Part shown: piece by piece, positions 35,392 through 45,414 of the stretch
How positions within the stretch are numbered: position 1 is the first letter of the stretch
How the letters are laid out: every line of letters starts with the position of its first letter
Notes under the pieces: model-generated
Databases searched by the model: none
Told to the model about the DNA's origin: nothing
What the model saw: only the letters and a program-made list of their open reading frames with translations
Source: Mycocentrospora acerina
Taxonomy: Eukaryota > Ascomycota > Dothideomycetes > Pleosporales
DNA length: 64,000 nucleotides
Assembly: GCA_022701365.1 (NCBI GenBank)
Contig: JAKUHH010000392.1
Span: forward strand, 1 to 64,000
Direction of reading: 5' to 3'
Made by a program: the position numbers and the translations under genes

Positions 35392-36099
35392 ATGCAATCT
35401 CTGCGCACAACCATCCGCCGAGCACCAAAGCACCTGCATCGCATCAGCAAGAATACAACACCAACAATCACAACGCGACAAATCTCACACACCCCTTCAA
35501 CAATGTCTCTCTTCCCACGCTTCACCCAGGAGTTCGCGCCCATGTTCCGCCTCTTCGACGAATTCGACCGTCAATCCCTCCGCAACATCGACAATTCCTT
35601 CAAGTCCATTAGCACCTTCACTCCGAAGTTCGATGTCAAGGAAACCACCGAAAACTACGAGCTGCACGGCGAGCTCCCCGGCGTTGAGCAAAAGGACATT
35701 GACATCCAGTGGACGGACAGCAACACACTCACCATTTCGGGTCGACATGAACACGTCCGCGAAGAGGGGGAGAGGTTCCTTGAAGATGCCGACCAGGACA
35801 AGACCAAGGCCAAGCACAGCATCAAGGACAAGGAACACCAGCCCACGGTCGAAGACGAGGACGCTCCCTCTACAGAGACACAGGTCGCCAAGCAGTCTGA
35901 GCAGAAGGACGTGGTGAAGAACGACAACAAGCCCAAGTACTGGGTCAGCGAGCGAAGCGTCGGACAATTCCACCGCAGCTTTGCATTCCCTGCCCGCGTT
36001 GATCAGGATGCTGTCAAGGCAAGCTTGAAGAACGGCATCTTGAGCATTGTGGTGCCCAAGGCGAAGACGCCGCTGGCGAGAAAGATCAACATTGAGTAG
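35392..36099 (+). CDS. Small heat-shock protein, Hsp20/alpha-crystallin family
   Basis: Single exon, 235 aa from the first ATG. A second in-frame ATG at 35503 (better context, A at -3) gives a 198-aa form beginning MSLFPRFTQEF, the usual start of fungal Hsp30-type proteins. The 37 extra residues are rich in Arg/Thr/Ser with no acidic residue, like a mitochondrial presequence. The alpha-crystallin domain begins at FTPKFDVKETTENYELHGELPG (long-form residues ~76-97), is split by a charged insert (about 125-180), and resumes with FHRSFAFPARVD and the LKNGILSIVVPK strand. The tail ends with an R-K-I-N-I-E motif of I-x-I type used for oligomer assembly. It binds unfolding proteins without ATP. Heat-shock elements and a TATA box upstream support heat induction. 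Confidence 0.92.
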   Translation: MQSLRTTIRRAPKHLHRISKNTTPTITTRQISHTPSTMSLFPRFTQEFAPMFRLFDEFDRQSLRNIDNSFKSISTFTPKFDVKETTENYELHGELPGVEQKDIDIQWTDSNTLTISGRHEHVREEGERFLEDADQDKTKAKHSIKDKEHQPTVEDEDAPSTETQVAKQSEQKDVVKNDNKPKYWVSERSVGQFHRSFAFPARVDQDAVKASLKNGILSIVVPKAKTPLARKINIE

Positions 36100-36633
36100 A
36101 TTGGCAAAGTGGACTGACTTGCCTTTGTGGGTGAGAAGTCTAGCTAGTTGATGGATACACGACCTTCCGGCGAAAATGAGTGTAGTGTATGGACACATTC
36201 CTTTGTAAGGCTGGAGTACGACAGGATATGACAGTAGCGGATTTTATTAGCATTTTGGTGGAGTTATTCTGAGCGAGATTGTTTTCTTTGCTTTCTTGTT
36301 CATCTTGTTTGGATTGATGTAGAGTGGTTTGGAGATGTGGTAATGTAATGGTGCCGATGTATCTACTTTTATCAAATGGATTGATTCATAAGAAGATTGC
36401 TTATCCCCAGCATGTGCACTGATTCTAGATGAAATAACTTTGATACTGAGCAATAACTACATTTCAAGTCAAAATTTCGGTTTTGATGTGTCCCAAATAA
36501 CACAATCCTAGTATTTTTTTTAACCAAGTACTCGATCTATACCTCAACCAGATTTTGGGAGATTACCCATTCAACATCTTTCCAACTCGATTTGCTTCTG
36601 TGTATATAACCATTCATTCCTCTACAAATTCTT
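36100..36633. other. Convergent intergenic region
   Basis: About 530 AT-rich bases between the Hsp20 and HIS1 3' ends. Nothing seen. Confidence 0.55.
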
Positions 36634-37775
36634 CTAGTCCGTCCTCGAATTCTCAATCTTCGTCACCAGAATATCGGTAGCACCGGCGAGGGTCAACTCG
36701 TCCATAGCAATAGCAATGTCCTTTCGCAATACCATGGCCTGAATAGCAACCCAGCCATCCTCTTCAAGAGTAGTGACTGTGGGTGCGCGCCTTCCAGGAG
36801 TGGCCTTCTTGGCGGCATCGAGATTTGCGCGTTCAATGTTGTATGAGCAGAGGACGTACTTCTGGGCGGCTGGAGAGTGTTAAAATAATATTGCCTGAAT
36901 TTTCTTTGTAAACTTACTGATAACACCCTTTATTCTGGCAGTTATGAGTTCAACAAGCTTGGGGTCTGAGGGGCGCTTCGACTTGATCAGGATAGCACTC
37001 GTCGAGACGACTGTCGAGATGGCCTTCAGGCCTGCGGCGCGCATGGTTTCTCCTGATTCAACAAGATCGACAATGCCGTCTGCGACGCCAAGCGCGCACG
37101 CTGCTTCAACACTTCCTCCCACATACTTGATGTTGGTCTTGAGCTTGGTCTCGCCATTTGCTTCTCCGTTTGTGGCGTTGCCCGCTTGCTCTGCTTCCAG
37201 TCTCCTGAAGTATTGCTCGGCAAGGTTTGTGAAACTTGTGACGACGTTCTTTCCAATTAGGTCCTCTGGCTTTACTAGGTCACCCTTTGCTGGTACTTGG
37301 ACCTGCAGGTCGCACTTGCCAAAGCCGAGATCGAGCACTTCGGTAACGCCCGTGGTCGCGGTCGGCGGGACTACGCACTCATGTTCCTCCACTTGGTCGC
37401 GTCCAGTTATTCCAAGGTCGACACGGCCTTCTCCTACGAATGTTGGGATATCTGCGGCGGGCAGGAAGACGAGCGCGAGCGGCAGGTTCTTGACAAGAGC
37501 GATATCAAGGCGTAAGTGACGGTGGAACTGAATGTCTGAGCCGTGGAGGAGGTCGAGGCAGACCTGGTGAAGACGGCCCTCTGTCACAGTCATCAGCCAA
37601 AATTTAATAAAATGAGTGGTCTGTACATACTCTTAGGTACCGCGAATAGCAGGCGATCGTTCAGACTGTGTCCCAAGGTGTCAGTCAAGAATGGCAAACT
37701 CCTGCTACCCTGTCGCTGTCGAGACGGCACACTTGCTGCGCCATTTGTCTCGACGATTCCGTTGGTAAAGCCCAT
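36634..37775 (-). CDS. HIS1: ATP phosphoribosyltransferase, first step of histidine synthesis
   Basis: Three exons: 37775-37631, 37580-36918, 36869-36634 (introns 50 and 48 bp); 347 aa. It joins ATP and PRPP to N1-(5-phosphoribosyl)-ATP. The catalytic HisG domain includes NDRLLFAVPKKGRLHQVCLD across the first splice, FVGEGRVDLGITGRDQV and the PRPP-binding-type segment EAACALGVADGIVDLVESG. The regulatory HisG C-terminal domain starts in exon 3 (KATPGRRAPTVTTLEEDGWV) and would bind histidine for feedback inhibition. A 40-residue N-terminal leader precedes the usual start. A perfect CPC1/Gcn4 site lies upstream. Divergent from RPS28. Confidence 0.95.
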
Positions 37776-38509
37776 GGTGTGCTTATAGCGAGGCGACAGG
37801 AAGGACTAGGAGAGGGCTGTGCACGTACGAGTTGACTAAATCCATCCTTCTTATGTTCCTAGCACGCAATTTCAGGCGCGTTGTATGCGAATGCGATGCA
37901 ATAAAGGTTCGCTGGCCTCGACTGCTTTTGTCTGTGGCACAATATCGGGTGCCCACGTAGGTGAGTCTTATTGGGTGTTTTTGCTTGACGGATGTCGGAG
38001 ATATGCGCGTGGTGCAGGCAGATGCGGGTCTGTCGCGGATCAATGTGTCGATTCGTTGTGTACAGAAATGCTTCAGCAGATAGACACGCGCCTGCGTGAG
38101 TCAAGGAGGGGTAATTCTACACGTGCGGGACCTCAATGGCTGGCGGGACCTGAGGAACGTTAGTTTCCCATGCGCGGCAGATGCAACTAAGACGTGAATG
38201 CCATCAAACTCACCAGTAGAGGCGAATAATTGTGCAGATGAACTGAGTTTTGCAAGCCCGGTATGCGGGCTTCAATTTTCACAGATGACGTCCAATCAGC
38301 TATTCGTCATCACCGCATGCGAGATGCCCCGCGATCCATTCCTTCGGGCTAGATTTGAAGGTGCAGGCGGTGAGCACGGGCAATATACCGCGAATTCACA
38401 CAACTCGCCGAACATGTCTGTCCAGCGTCGAGACTAACTTTCATTAATTGTGAGTTGAGGATTTTTACCCCAGGAAAACTACAGCCAGACTTACCAAGTC
38501 AGAATTATC
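37776..38509. other. Divergent promoter region HIS1 / RPS28
   Basis: About 730 bp between divergent start codons; holds the CPC1-type sites given separately. No other gene. Confidence 0.6.
38097..38103. promoter_or_regulatory. CPC1/Gcn4-type element upstream of HIS1
   Basis: Perfect TGAGTCA about 320 bp before the HIS1 start. This matches the TGASTCA site of the amino-acid starvation activator Gcn4/CPC1/CpcA, which controls HIS genes in fungi. A weaker TGAGTC lies at 37962-37967. The site also lies about 410 bp before RPS28. Confidence 0.55.
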
Positions 38510-38894
38510 ATGGAATCCGTCAGGACTCCCGTCATGTTCGTCAAGATCACTCGTGGCACGTAGCGCTTGCACGACAGAAACGACGCATGCTAATTTCCTC
38601 ATTTAGTGCTCGGACGTACTGGTACGTGGCGCCATCTCCAATTGTATACGATCTACCGCGATAACGTCCGCCGCGCACTATCTAACTCCAACACAGGTTC
38701 TCGTGGTGGTGTCACCCAGTGCCGAGTTGAGTTCTTGGACAACCCAGACCGAAGCATCATTCGCAACGTCAAGGGCCCAGGTAGGAGTCTTCTAAAGTGG
38801 ATTAGTGGAATAGAAGCTTATACCCTGGATAGTCCGCGAAAATGACATCCTTTGCTTGATCGAGTCCGAGCGTGAGGCCAGGCGTCTGCGTTAA
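38510..38894 (+). CDS. RPS28: 40S ribosomal protein eS28
   Basis: Four small exons: 38510-38555, 38607-38621 (15-nt microexon), 38697-38780, 38833-38894; product 68 aa, exactly the family length. Landmarks: [40 protein letters not shown] and the [11 protein letters not shown]-terminus. Intron 1 (38556-38606) begins with GC, not GT, if the invariant Thr-Arg-Val-Leu-Gly is to be kept. A GT three bases upstream would also splice in frame but gives Thr-Leu-Leu-Gly and 67 aa. Introns 2 and 3 are ordinary GT-AG (75 and 52 bp). The protein sits in the small ribosomal subunit near the mRNA exit. Easily missed, since no exon exceeds 84 nt. Confidence 0.9.
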
Positions 38895-39322
38895 ACACTC
38901 CTGAGATGGAAAAGCTGTGTTAATGATCAACAAAATATAGAAGGGGACCCCAAAAGTTACACCATTTGTCAGTCGTACGTGTCAATGGCACTCCATTCAG
39001 CAAAGGCGCATGCGTTCATCCATTTTCTTGGCACAAAGCATAAATTGAAAAACAACTCCAACTCCCACCACCAGCCGTCGCCTTTGATAGCATCTACTTG
39101 GTTTGATTCTGCTAGCAATACGAGACATGTGGCTCTTGATATGGGGACTGTGCTCGCAAGACGAGGCGCTATCGTGACTTCGTAGTGTGCCTCGGCTATA
39201 TCCTATGAAGTCATATACTTCAACTCCCCATAGCACCTACACTCCAACACCCTTCCCTGCATCTTAAACAGGGTTCCCCTTTCTCCGGTTTCTTGTGATT
39301 AGGTATTGAGTTTTTGGATACA
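38895..39322. other. Intergenic region RPS28 / GST-kappa-like gene
   Basis: About 430 bp in tandem orientation; no feature seen. Confidence 0.5.
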
Positions 39323-40304
39323 ATGTCTTCAAAGCCAAAGATCACGCTCTACGTTGACATTCTCTCCCCATTCGCATACATCGCATTCTACATATTAAGG
39401 GTATGTTTATCAACAATAGATTGTAGGCACTACGCTTCTTGTACTCAAATAATCTTCTCATTTCCTTCGTCTTGAATAGCATTCTCGACAATTCCACCAA
39501 TCAACAAGCTGATGAAGTTACATCCAGAACTCGCCGGTCTTCAAGCAATGTGACATCACCTACACGCCCATCTTCCTGGGAGGCTTGATGAAAAGTTGCG
39601 GCAACGTTGGTCCTCTCCGTATCAAGAGTGTGTAGTGTTTTTCAGTTTCTCCTTGCAAAATCGATGTTTCGTGGGCTTCCTACCTCCTTTACAATCTCCC
39701 TACAAAATCAACCCCATTTGGCAGAAAACCCCCGCCTAACACCCTCTCAGACAAAGACAAATGGATAGAATCCGAACGCCTTCGCCTCGCCCACACCTTC
39801 TCCGTGCCTATAGTCACTACCGTGCCCCCCAACTTCCCCATCAACACTCTCCCCATCCAACGTACCCTTGCCTCCCTCTCAATTTCCCACCCCCAGTCCG
39901 TAACTAGCGCCATTGATCTCTTCTACCAGAATTTCTGGGCGCACTGGGCGGAGCCCATAAAGCCAGAGAACATTCTGGCAATCATTAGCACGATCGTGGG
40001 AAGCGACGAGGAGGCGCAAAAGGTGATTGCCCAGACGAAGAGTGAGGAGGTTAAGAACATGTTGGCGCGGAACACGGATGAAGCGCTTGGAGAGGGAGCT
40101 TTTGGGTTGCCATGGTTTGTTGGTGAGTTTTCATCTACTTTTCTTTTTCTTCTGGGGATCTGGAGACGTGCTGATAAGGGTGCCGTAGCTACGAATTCGA
40201 AGGGAGAGATGAAGAGTTTCTGGGGAGTTGATCGGTTAGGACAGCTGTGTGATCATTTGGACATTGAAAGGCCAGGTGGGAAGGGGTGGAAGGCTATGCT
40301 CTGA
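39323..40304 (+). CDS. DsbA-like oxidoreductase / glutathione S-transferase kappa-like protein
   Basis: Four exons: 39323-39400, 39528-39627, 39751-40122, 40189-40304; 221 aa, the usual GSTK1 size. The N-terminal thioredoxin-like strand reads ITLYVDILSPFAYIAF, with Ser15 at the position of the catalytic Ser of GSTK1. After it come NSPVFKQCDITYTPIFLGG, NKDKWIESERLRLA and the C-terminal GAFGLPWFVATNSKGEMKSFWGVDRL segment, where the cis-Pro of the fold sits in LPWF. The family includes 2-hydroxychromene-2-carboxylate isomerases; the substrate here is unknown. The first two introns (127 and 123 bp) are long but give the family-consistent joins. Confidence 0.88.
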
Positions 40305-40537
40305 GGGAGATTTGAGCGGGGAATACTACTTATTGTGTGGAGTGATGGCATGACTTGGTAAGGCAGCAAACAAGACGTGTCTATGCGAAGCACAATTCGA
40401 GACAAGTATGCGTGGCGAAAAGCTTTTCTCGGCCATAGTTTAGGTTATATAAGATCTTATAAATAATTGGGTTGGTATCATGTGCCTTTGGACAGCAAAA
40501 AAATTGGCGTATTACGTTTCGTACAAATGTTATCGTC
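40305..40537. other. Short spacer
   Basis: 3' UTR of the GST-kappa-like gene; nothing else. Confidence 0.5.
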
Positions 40538-40548
40538 AAAAAACAAAA
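40538..40548 (-). terminator. Pol III terminator of tRNA-Gln
   Basis: On the minus strand a T4 run, one G, then a T6 run begin 2 bases after the tRNA 3' end, as expected for RNA polymerase III termination. Confidence 0.75.
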
Positions 40549-40550
40549 GA

Positions 40551-40622
40551 AGGTCGAACCCGGAATCGAACTGGGATTTCCAGAATCAGAATCTGAAGTG
40601 CTAACCATTACACCATTCAACC
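40551..40622 (-). tRNA. tRNA-Gln(CTG)
   Basis: 72 nt, intron-less. Acceptor stem GGTTGAA pairs with TTCGACC (one T-G wobble); D arm GTG/CAC with a TAATGGTTAG loop; anticodon stem TCAGA/TCTGG with loop TTCTGAT and anticodon CTG (40587-40589 on the plus strand reads CAG); T arm CCCAG-TTCGATT-CCGGG; discriminator base T. One A-C mismatch breaks the T stem (CCCGG would be perfect), which may be a mutation or edited pair. A and B boxes and a T-run terminator are in place, so it is probably transcribed. Confidence 0.85.
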
Positions 40623-42248
40623 GATTGATGAAGAATTTGACAAAATCATACAATATATTCTATTCTAATCAACCGATTGGATTGAGATTAAATATTAAAA
40701 TCCGGCCGCACTGCGCATTTGACGTTGCCGAGCTTGTCTACAAATACTTTTTGTATAATGAACACAGAGAGCTGCATTATATGACTAGCTTGCACTCCTC
40801 TATATTTCGTTCTAGTTAAAAGTTTATTTGGCAGTTTTAGTTGCTATTTTCCTACCTTCATTCTCACTTATATTGCATGGTCTTGTTCAGAGTTTTACGT
40901 TTTCCTATTACGTAATGATTAAGCGACATCCGTTGTTCCACTTCTTCCATTTAGAATTATTGAAAAAGATCTGGTTTTTGGTTCCAACTTTGCTATGTTA
41001 TCTAATATGGGGGATCCGACCAAATTTGAGCAGTTGCTGAGTAATGTCCTATAACACACAAGTACAAGACATTAAAGCGTCGGCAATTAGTTATTAATTT
41101 ACTCCTTTGTTCGTTCTATGTTAACTATGCTGGTATTAGGAAACTTAGCGTCACATTCAATTCTTTGCAGGTATGAAATCTTTTTCAGATTGTTAGATGT
41201 TATATGTACACCATGTAACGCTCACAACCCAACACCCCTTACTTACCTCTGAACTAATTACCACCTATCTAGAAACTAGCCACTACCTATGAAATACCAA
41301 CCAATATGCCCTAGCTTGATAGACCGTAGCGTCTAAAAGAAGATAGTGATGTGTTTAGGAAAGACTGGAAACAAGTCAAACACGCAGCTTTTTTTCTGCC
41401 ATTATATTATTGGCGATTCTATTCACGAACACCACTCTGGGTATCCCCATATTATCTCTTTTCGTCGTGATGACTGAGTGGAATAAAGCTTGACCGATTG
41501 CGATTTTTCTCAAATTGCTTCCTTGAATCGCAGTTAGGTTGCATTCCAATTGTAACCTTTCCTCGTACCATTTTCTCGCCGCCTCAATCGCTCTCGATTG
41601 AAGTAAGATCACAGATTTTTTTGAAACTTGCGGATAGTTTCCGGTTACACGCGAACAGTAACGACGATTTATTTTCTTTGTATTGTCTACAAGCCTCTGT
41701 AGTGCTAGCGCAAGTGCAGCTTATACAGACTGTCATTTTGTCTGTGGTCCTATGTCTAGCTGTACATCTAGGCAGTATGTTTTATCGTTGCACAAGACGC
41801 TGTAGCGCAGGCGTGATGAACTTTAGCGCAGAACCTACAACTCAAAAAACCCTCCTTCCTTGTGATTTTTCCTCATAAGGTAGTGCAATATCCTGAGTTG
41901 TATTGCTGTGTCGAAAGTATCTGGATAGCCACTTTATAGTGTTGACCATGCAATAATTGTTAAGAAAATTTCTGTAGTTATGCTACTTCTCATCTTATCT
42001 CGCAAATTAAATTTCCTTTGAAAACTTTGCGCATCAAGTTCAAATGCTACAGTCAGATAATGATTGAAGCCTAGGAAAACGCTTGCGCTATCGGTGTCGC
42101 GCTTAGCGCAGTTGCTACATGACCATTCGTGAGGAGAGCGTATCATATTCGCAGATGCCCTCCAATGTGAACTTTGTATATGACCTTGTTAGAAATGTAG
42201 TGCTGTTATTGGCGCTTTGTGTCACCTTTCGTGGTAAGACAAAACACA

Positions 42249-42556
42249 GTATGAAGAATACACCTCTCTAATTAGATAGAGAGTATACATAGACCTTTGT
42301 TCTGTATTCTTCAAATACAAATTTTGAAGATTTAAATCTTGGATCCTTTGTCTCCACTTGCAAGTGCAATCAATTTGTTTTAGGAGTAAAAGTGTACATA
42401 GCATGAAGAATACACCTCTCTAATAAGATAAAGTAAACAAATAGACAATTTTTCTGTATTCTTAAAACGCAAAATTTAAATATTTGAATCTTAGATGTCT
42501 TGTCTTCACTTGCAGCCTTCAGTGCGGTCACTTTGTATCGAGAGTGAAAGTGTAGA
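42249..42556. repeat. Tandem duplication, two diverged ~153-bp units
   Basis: Unit A about 42249-42401, unit B about 42402-42556. Both begin with ATGAAGAATACACCTCTCTA after a G(T/C). They share CTGTATTCT near the middle and the CACTTGCA block toward the end, and close with a GTAAAAGTGTA / GTGAAAGTGTA motif. They are clearly homologous but diverged. Confidence 0.8.
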
Positions 42557-42830
42557 AGGGTATTAGCGCGCTTCTTTGTGTTAGCGCAGTTCGACAAGAA
42601 CAGGGTGCTTGATAGATGGATTTCGGACCTCTAGCTAGAGTAGTAAATATGGCACGCAGAAAACGTGCTAAGCGCCCTGGCAAGCGCCAACGTGATGTAG
42701 CAAAGCAATACAACAAAGAAAGATACCATGGCTGGGAGGCTTTGGAATGGTCAATTTTGCAGCATCAGCAAGAGCACGAGCGTCAAAGTGATAGCTGGAA
42801 TGAAGAAGAAGAAGAAGAAGAAGAAGACAT

Positions 42831-42973
42831 GTGTATAACTAGAAAAAGAATTTACCTTAATAGTTGTTCTGTATTCTCCAAAGAAACTTTAGAGATTTTA
42901 GATATTAGATGCTACATCTTGACTTGCAGCCTACGCAACTTTTTGATCTGTTTAGAAAAGTAAGAGTATCCCA
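42831..42973 (+). repeat. Third copy of the 42-kb repeat, intron-like
   Basis: Shares CTGTATTCT, ATATTAGATGC, GACTTGCAGCCTACG and a closing AAAGTAAGAGTATC with units A and B. The first 99 nt (42831-42929) look like an intron, GTGTAT to TTGCAG, directly after a Glu-rich coding stretch. Confidence 0.6.
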
Positions 42974-43126
42974 GACAAGACTCCTAAAATTCAAGACCTG
43001 CTTGCTCTTTTTGAATATGTACGGATTCCTTTGCAGCTTACACATGCGCATGATCGTCTAGCTTCACTTCAAATTTGTACCCCTGCACGTGGTAGAATGA
43101 GCCAGTTGGTTTTCAAAAATTACGAA

Positions 43127-43265
43127 GTTAGTTACCCTGTATTCTCCATATACAACTCGAAAGAGTCCAGGTCACTGATGCTTTGTTTTAATTTGCAGCC
43201 TACGCTTCTTTATAATCAGACATTTGGTTCGAGGTTATTTCTACGTGAGGCAAGCAAACGCGATT
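43127..43265 (+). repeat. Fourth copy of the 42-kb repeat, intron-like
   Basis: Begins GTTAGTTACC, shares CTGTATTCTCC and TTGCAGCCTACGC with the copy at 42831. The part 43127-43198 is a 72-nt intron-like unit (GT...AG) that happens to be free of stops. Confidence 0.55.
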
Positions 43266-44100
43266 CGAACCACTTGCCATACTGATCGTCGTTCTCGACG
43301 CAAATGAGTGTCATGCTTCACATGTCCTGCAACTTCAGCTTAATAAGAATACTGCAAGAGTAAGAGCTACTCTCAGAGTAAGAAGCTTAAATGGTATGGA
43401 AGCAAGCTATTGGATTCTCTAAATATACTTATAGGCTTACTTAATTAACAAGCGTCAGCTTACATGAAAGATTGTTACGTTCAGTATCGTTGGAGTACCT
43501 AGGAGTGGGAAGTCAAAAATTCAAGGGCGCACAAGTACCTTTAGGCCTATCAAGTATCCATTGAGATTAAAAAGAAATTCCAGTCAAAAAGAGAGTATGA
43601 AAGAAAGCTTCTTTCAGCCAGGCTCAGTGCATTACAATCTGCCATCGCGACAGTCTCCGACGCATCTGTTATGCGGGTGCAACAATGATGTAATTCAGGC
43701 TGTGAGTCTCACCAGAAGGGTAAGCCAGGCTGATTCTCACATACGCGGCCTGCCCGTTTGCAGCCATCCTATGGAAGGGCGACCTTTGATGGCGGAAGGC
43801 TGAAACGGATTTTCAAGAGGCGCTCAGCGGAGGTTCAGCGAGTGATCAACGGACAGGAGAATGGCGATGGAGAAAATGCCTTGTTTCTAGGTACTCAAAC
43901 GACAATCGCATCGAGGTGAGTCAACGCAAACATTCATAGCAGACATGGAGAGGTCGAAGCATAGCCAGGTAAGTCCCAGGAAAGAAAGACCCCAAAAATA
44001 GATGTAGTAGGTAAGAAAGCAAATTCTACCCGATGTAGCTAGATTTCCGAATATATCCAAGGAACGGTACCGCCGAACATAGTGTGTTGTAACGGAGGCG

Positions 44101-45414
44101 ACTACGCGTGGCTAATTAGGTGTCGTTGTGCCTGGTTCTGCAGAATGCATGTGAGAGCATCTGGTTAGTGGGCACTAAAATACCCTTGCATGCCATGCAC
44201 ATGCTCCCGCCCATCACAACGTTGGCGACAAACCGACATGCCAGAGTAGCACGTTGAGCTGGCCTTTAGCCATGATGATGATGACGATGCAGCGCGGGCA
44301 GACAGTTGTTCTTATGTCTTTGTGCAAGCGGTATGCAACTGCAGCGACCCGAGACGGATGGCCTCGAGGTGTCCACATCGTCAGCCGGGACTCGAGGTTG
44401 GAGTGGACCCTCTCAAAGCATGGCGGCGCCATCCTGAAGGCAAAGGGCTGATTTTGAGCTACGATTGGCGGGAAGGATCAGCTTAGCGCCACCACGCTGA
44501 GCTTATCCAGCTAGCAAGACTACGGGCGCATGCACGGTCTCCGCACCCGTCAACCACTCACCTCCGTCACTGGCCATGTCACGTTTTGCAGGCGCGAAAC
44601 AGTTCTCATCAATTGGATGTGAACATTCCTCCACTATGAATCTGGAGCGCTCGCGGACTGGGCATAGCTCTGTTTCCGGAGGCACGAGATGCCAGCATGG
44701 ACCGACCTGCTCTTTATTTTCTACTCCTCTGGGTTCCTCGAAGACGCGCAAAGCAGTCTTTGTACACCCACCCATCTTGACGCGTGGCGACCATTCGCCT
44801 TTCCATAGCTCTGCTGACGGTCAGGATCAGCGCTGTCAGATCACCTATAATCAAGAGCTTCGTGCTGTAGTACCCTGGTCTGAACGCGCAGTCTTCACAA
44901 ATCCATTTATTGAGTGCATCTCGGCGTCTATTTCTGGGCCACCACTCCCTCCTCTCCGCGCGCCGTTGGAATCTCCTCGTCTCCTTAGTCGGCCTATCAG
45001 ACGGGCTCCTGCATCCCGCAGTGGTGCGAGCAAGCAGCCTTTGGCGCCATACATTTAGTCGTTGTAAGTACCCGCTCACGTTCGTTCCGATCTCTCTCCA
45101 CATCGGCTTGCTCCCGTACTCCCTTCTATCCAATCCTCGCGTCCGCCGCTTTCCAAGCGCTGAAGAACAAAAGGTCAGCGCTTCGCTCCTTGCCTTTGAT
45201 TTCTTCCTCTTTTCTCTCCAGCAGGTCTCAGTAATACCTTGTGCGTCTTCCAACATTCATCTCTTTTCATTACACATTACTGTGTTCTTGCAACTGGTCT
45301 TAGCTGGACTGGATCACAGTTGCTGTCTCTCCATAAACATTTCTACCCTTATACTACCTTTTCGTACTCGCTTCATGAAAACATCATACACACTTGTGTA
45401 AACCTTGCATGAGA
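44101..45414. other. Intergenic region and leader of the four-TM protein gene
   Basis: Overlapping open frames on both strands at 44576-45058 (+) and 44714-45256 (-) show no family likeness. The last 300 bp are C/T-rich, as in a fungal promoter and 5' UTR. Several ATGs occur before 45409, so the leader may be spliced. Confidence 0.45.

Larger units (their letters stand above)
42616..43285 (+). pseudogene. Possible relic or orphan coding sequence in the AT-rich block
   Basis: From the ATG at 42616 a basic segment (MARRKRAKRPGKRQRD) runs into an acidic Glu tract at about 42801-42828. After the intron-like repeat, a coding-like segment reads in one frame from about 42971: KIQDLLALFEYVRIP, then LTHAHDRLASLQIC and RGRMSQLVFKNYE. 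A last piece ends at 43285. I do not recognise the family. Frames between pieces join only with untested splicing. It may be a decaying mobile-element gene or a lineage-specific gene. Confidence 0.25.
40623..44100. other. AT-rich, gene-poor block
   Basis: A long stretch visibly richer in A+T than its neighbours, with stop-broken frames. It contains short open frames with no recognised family, including a minus-strand piece at 41376-41612, and the repeated elements listed separately. It has the look of decayed repeat DNA, possibly mutated by RIP, but no transposon protein or terminal repeats were recognised. Confidence 0.5.

Noticed and set aside
39401..39527. Extra exon inside intron 1 of the GST-kappa-like gene (39480-39527)
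   Set aside because: A splice acceptor-like TAG precedes it, but including it breaks the family-conserved join to NSPVFK.
43240..43330. tRNA-like B-box (GGTTCGAATCGCG on the minus strand)
   Set aside because: No T stem, acceptor stem or anticodon arm could be folded around it.
44576..45256. Overlapping 160- and 180-codon frames on opposite strands
   Set aside because: GC-rich chance frames; neither shows domains or splice structure, and they exclude each other.
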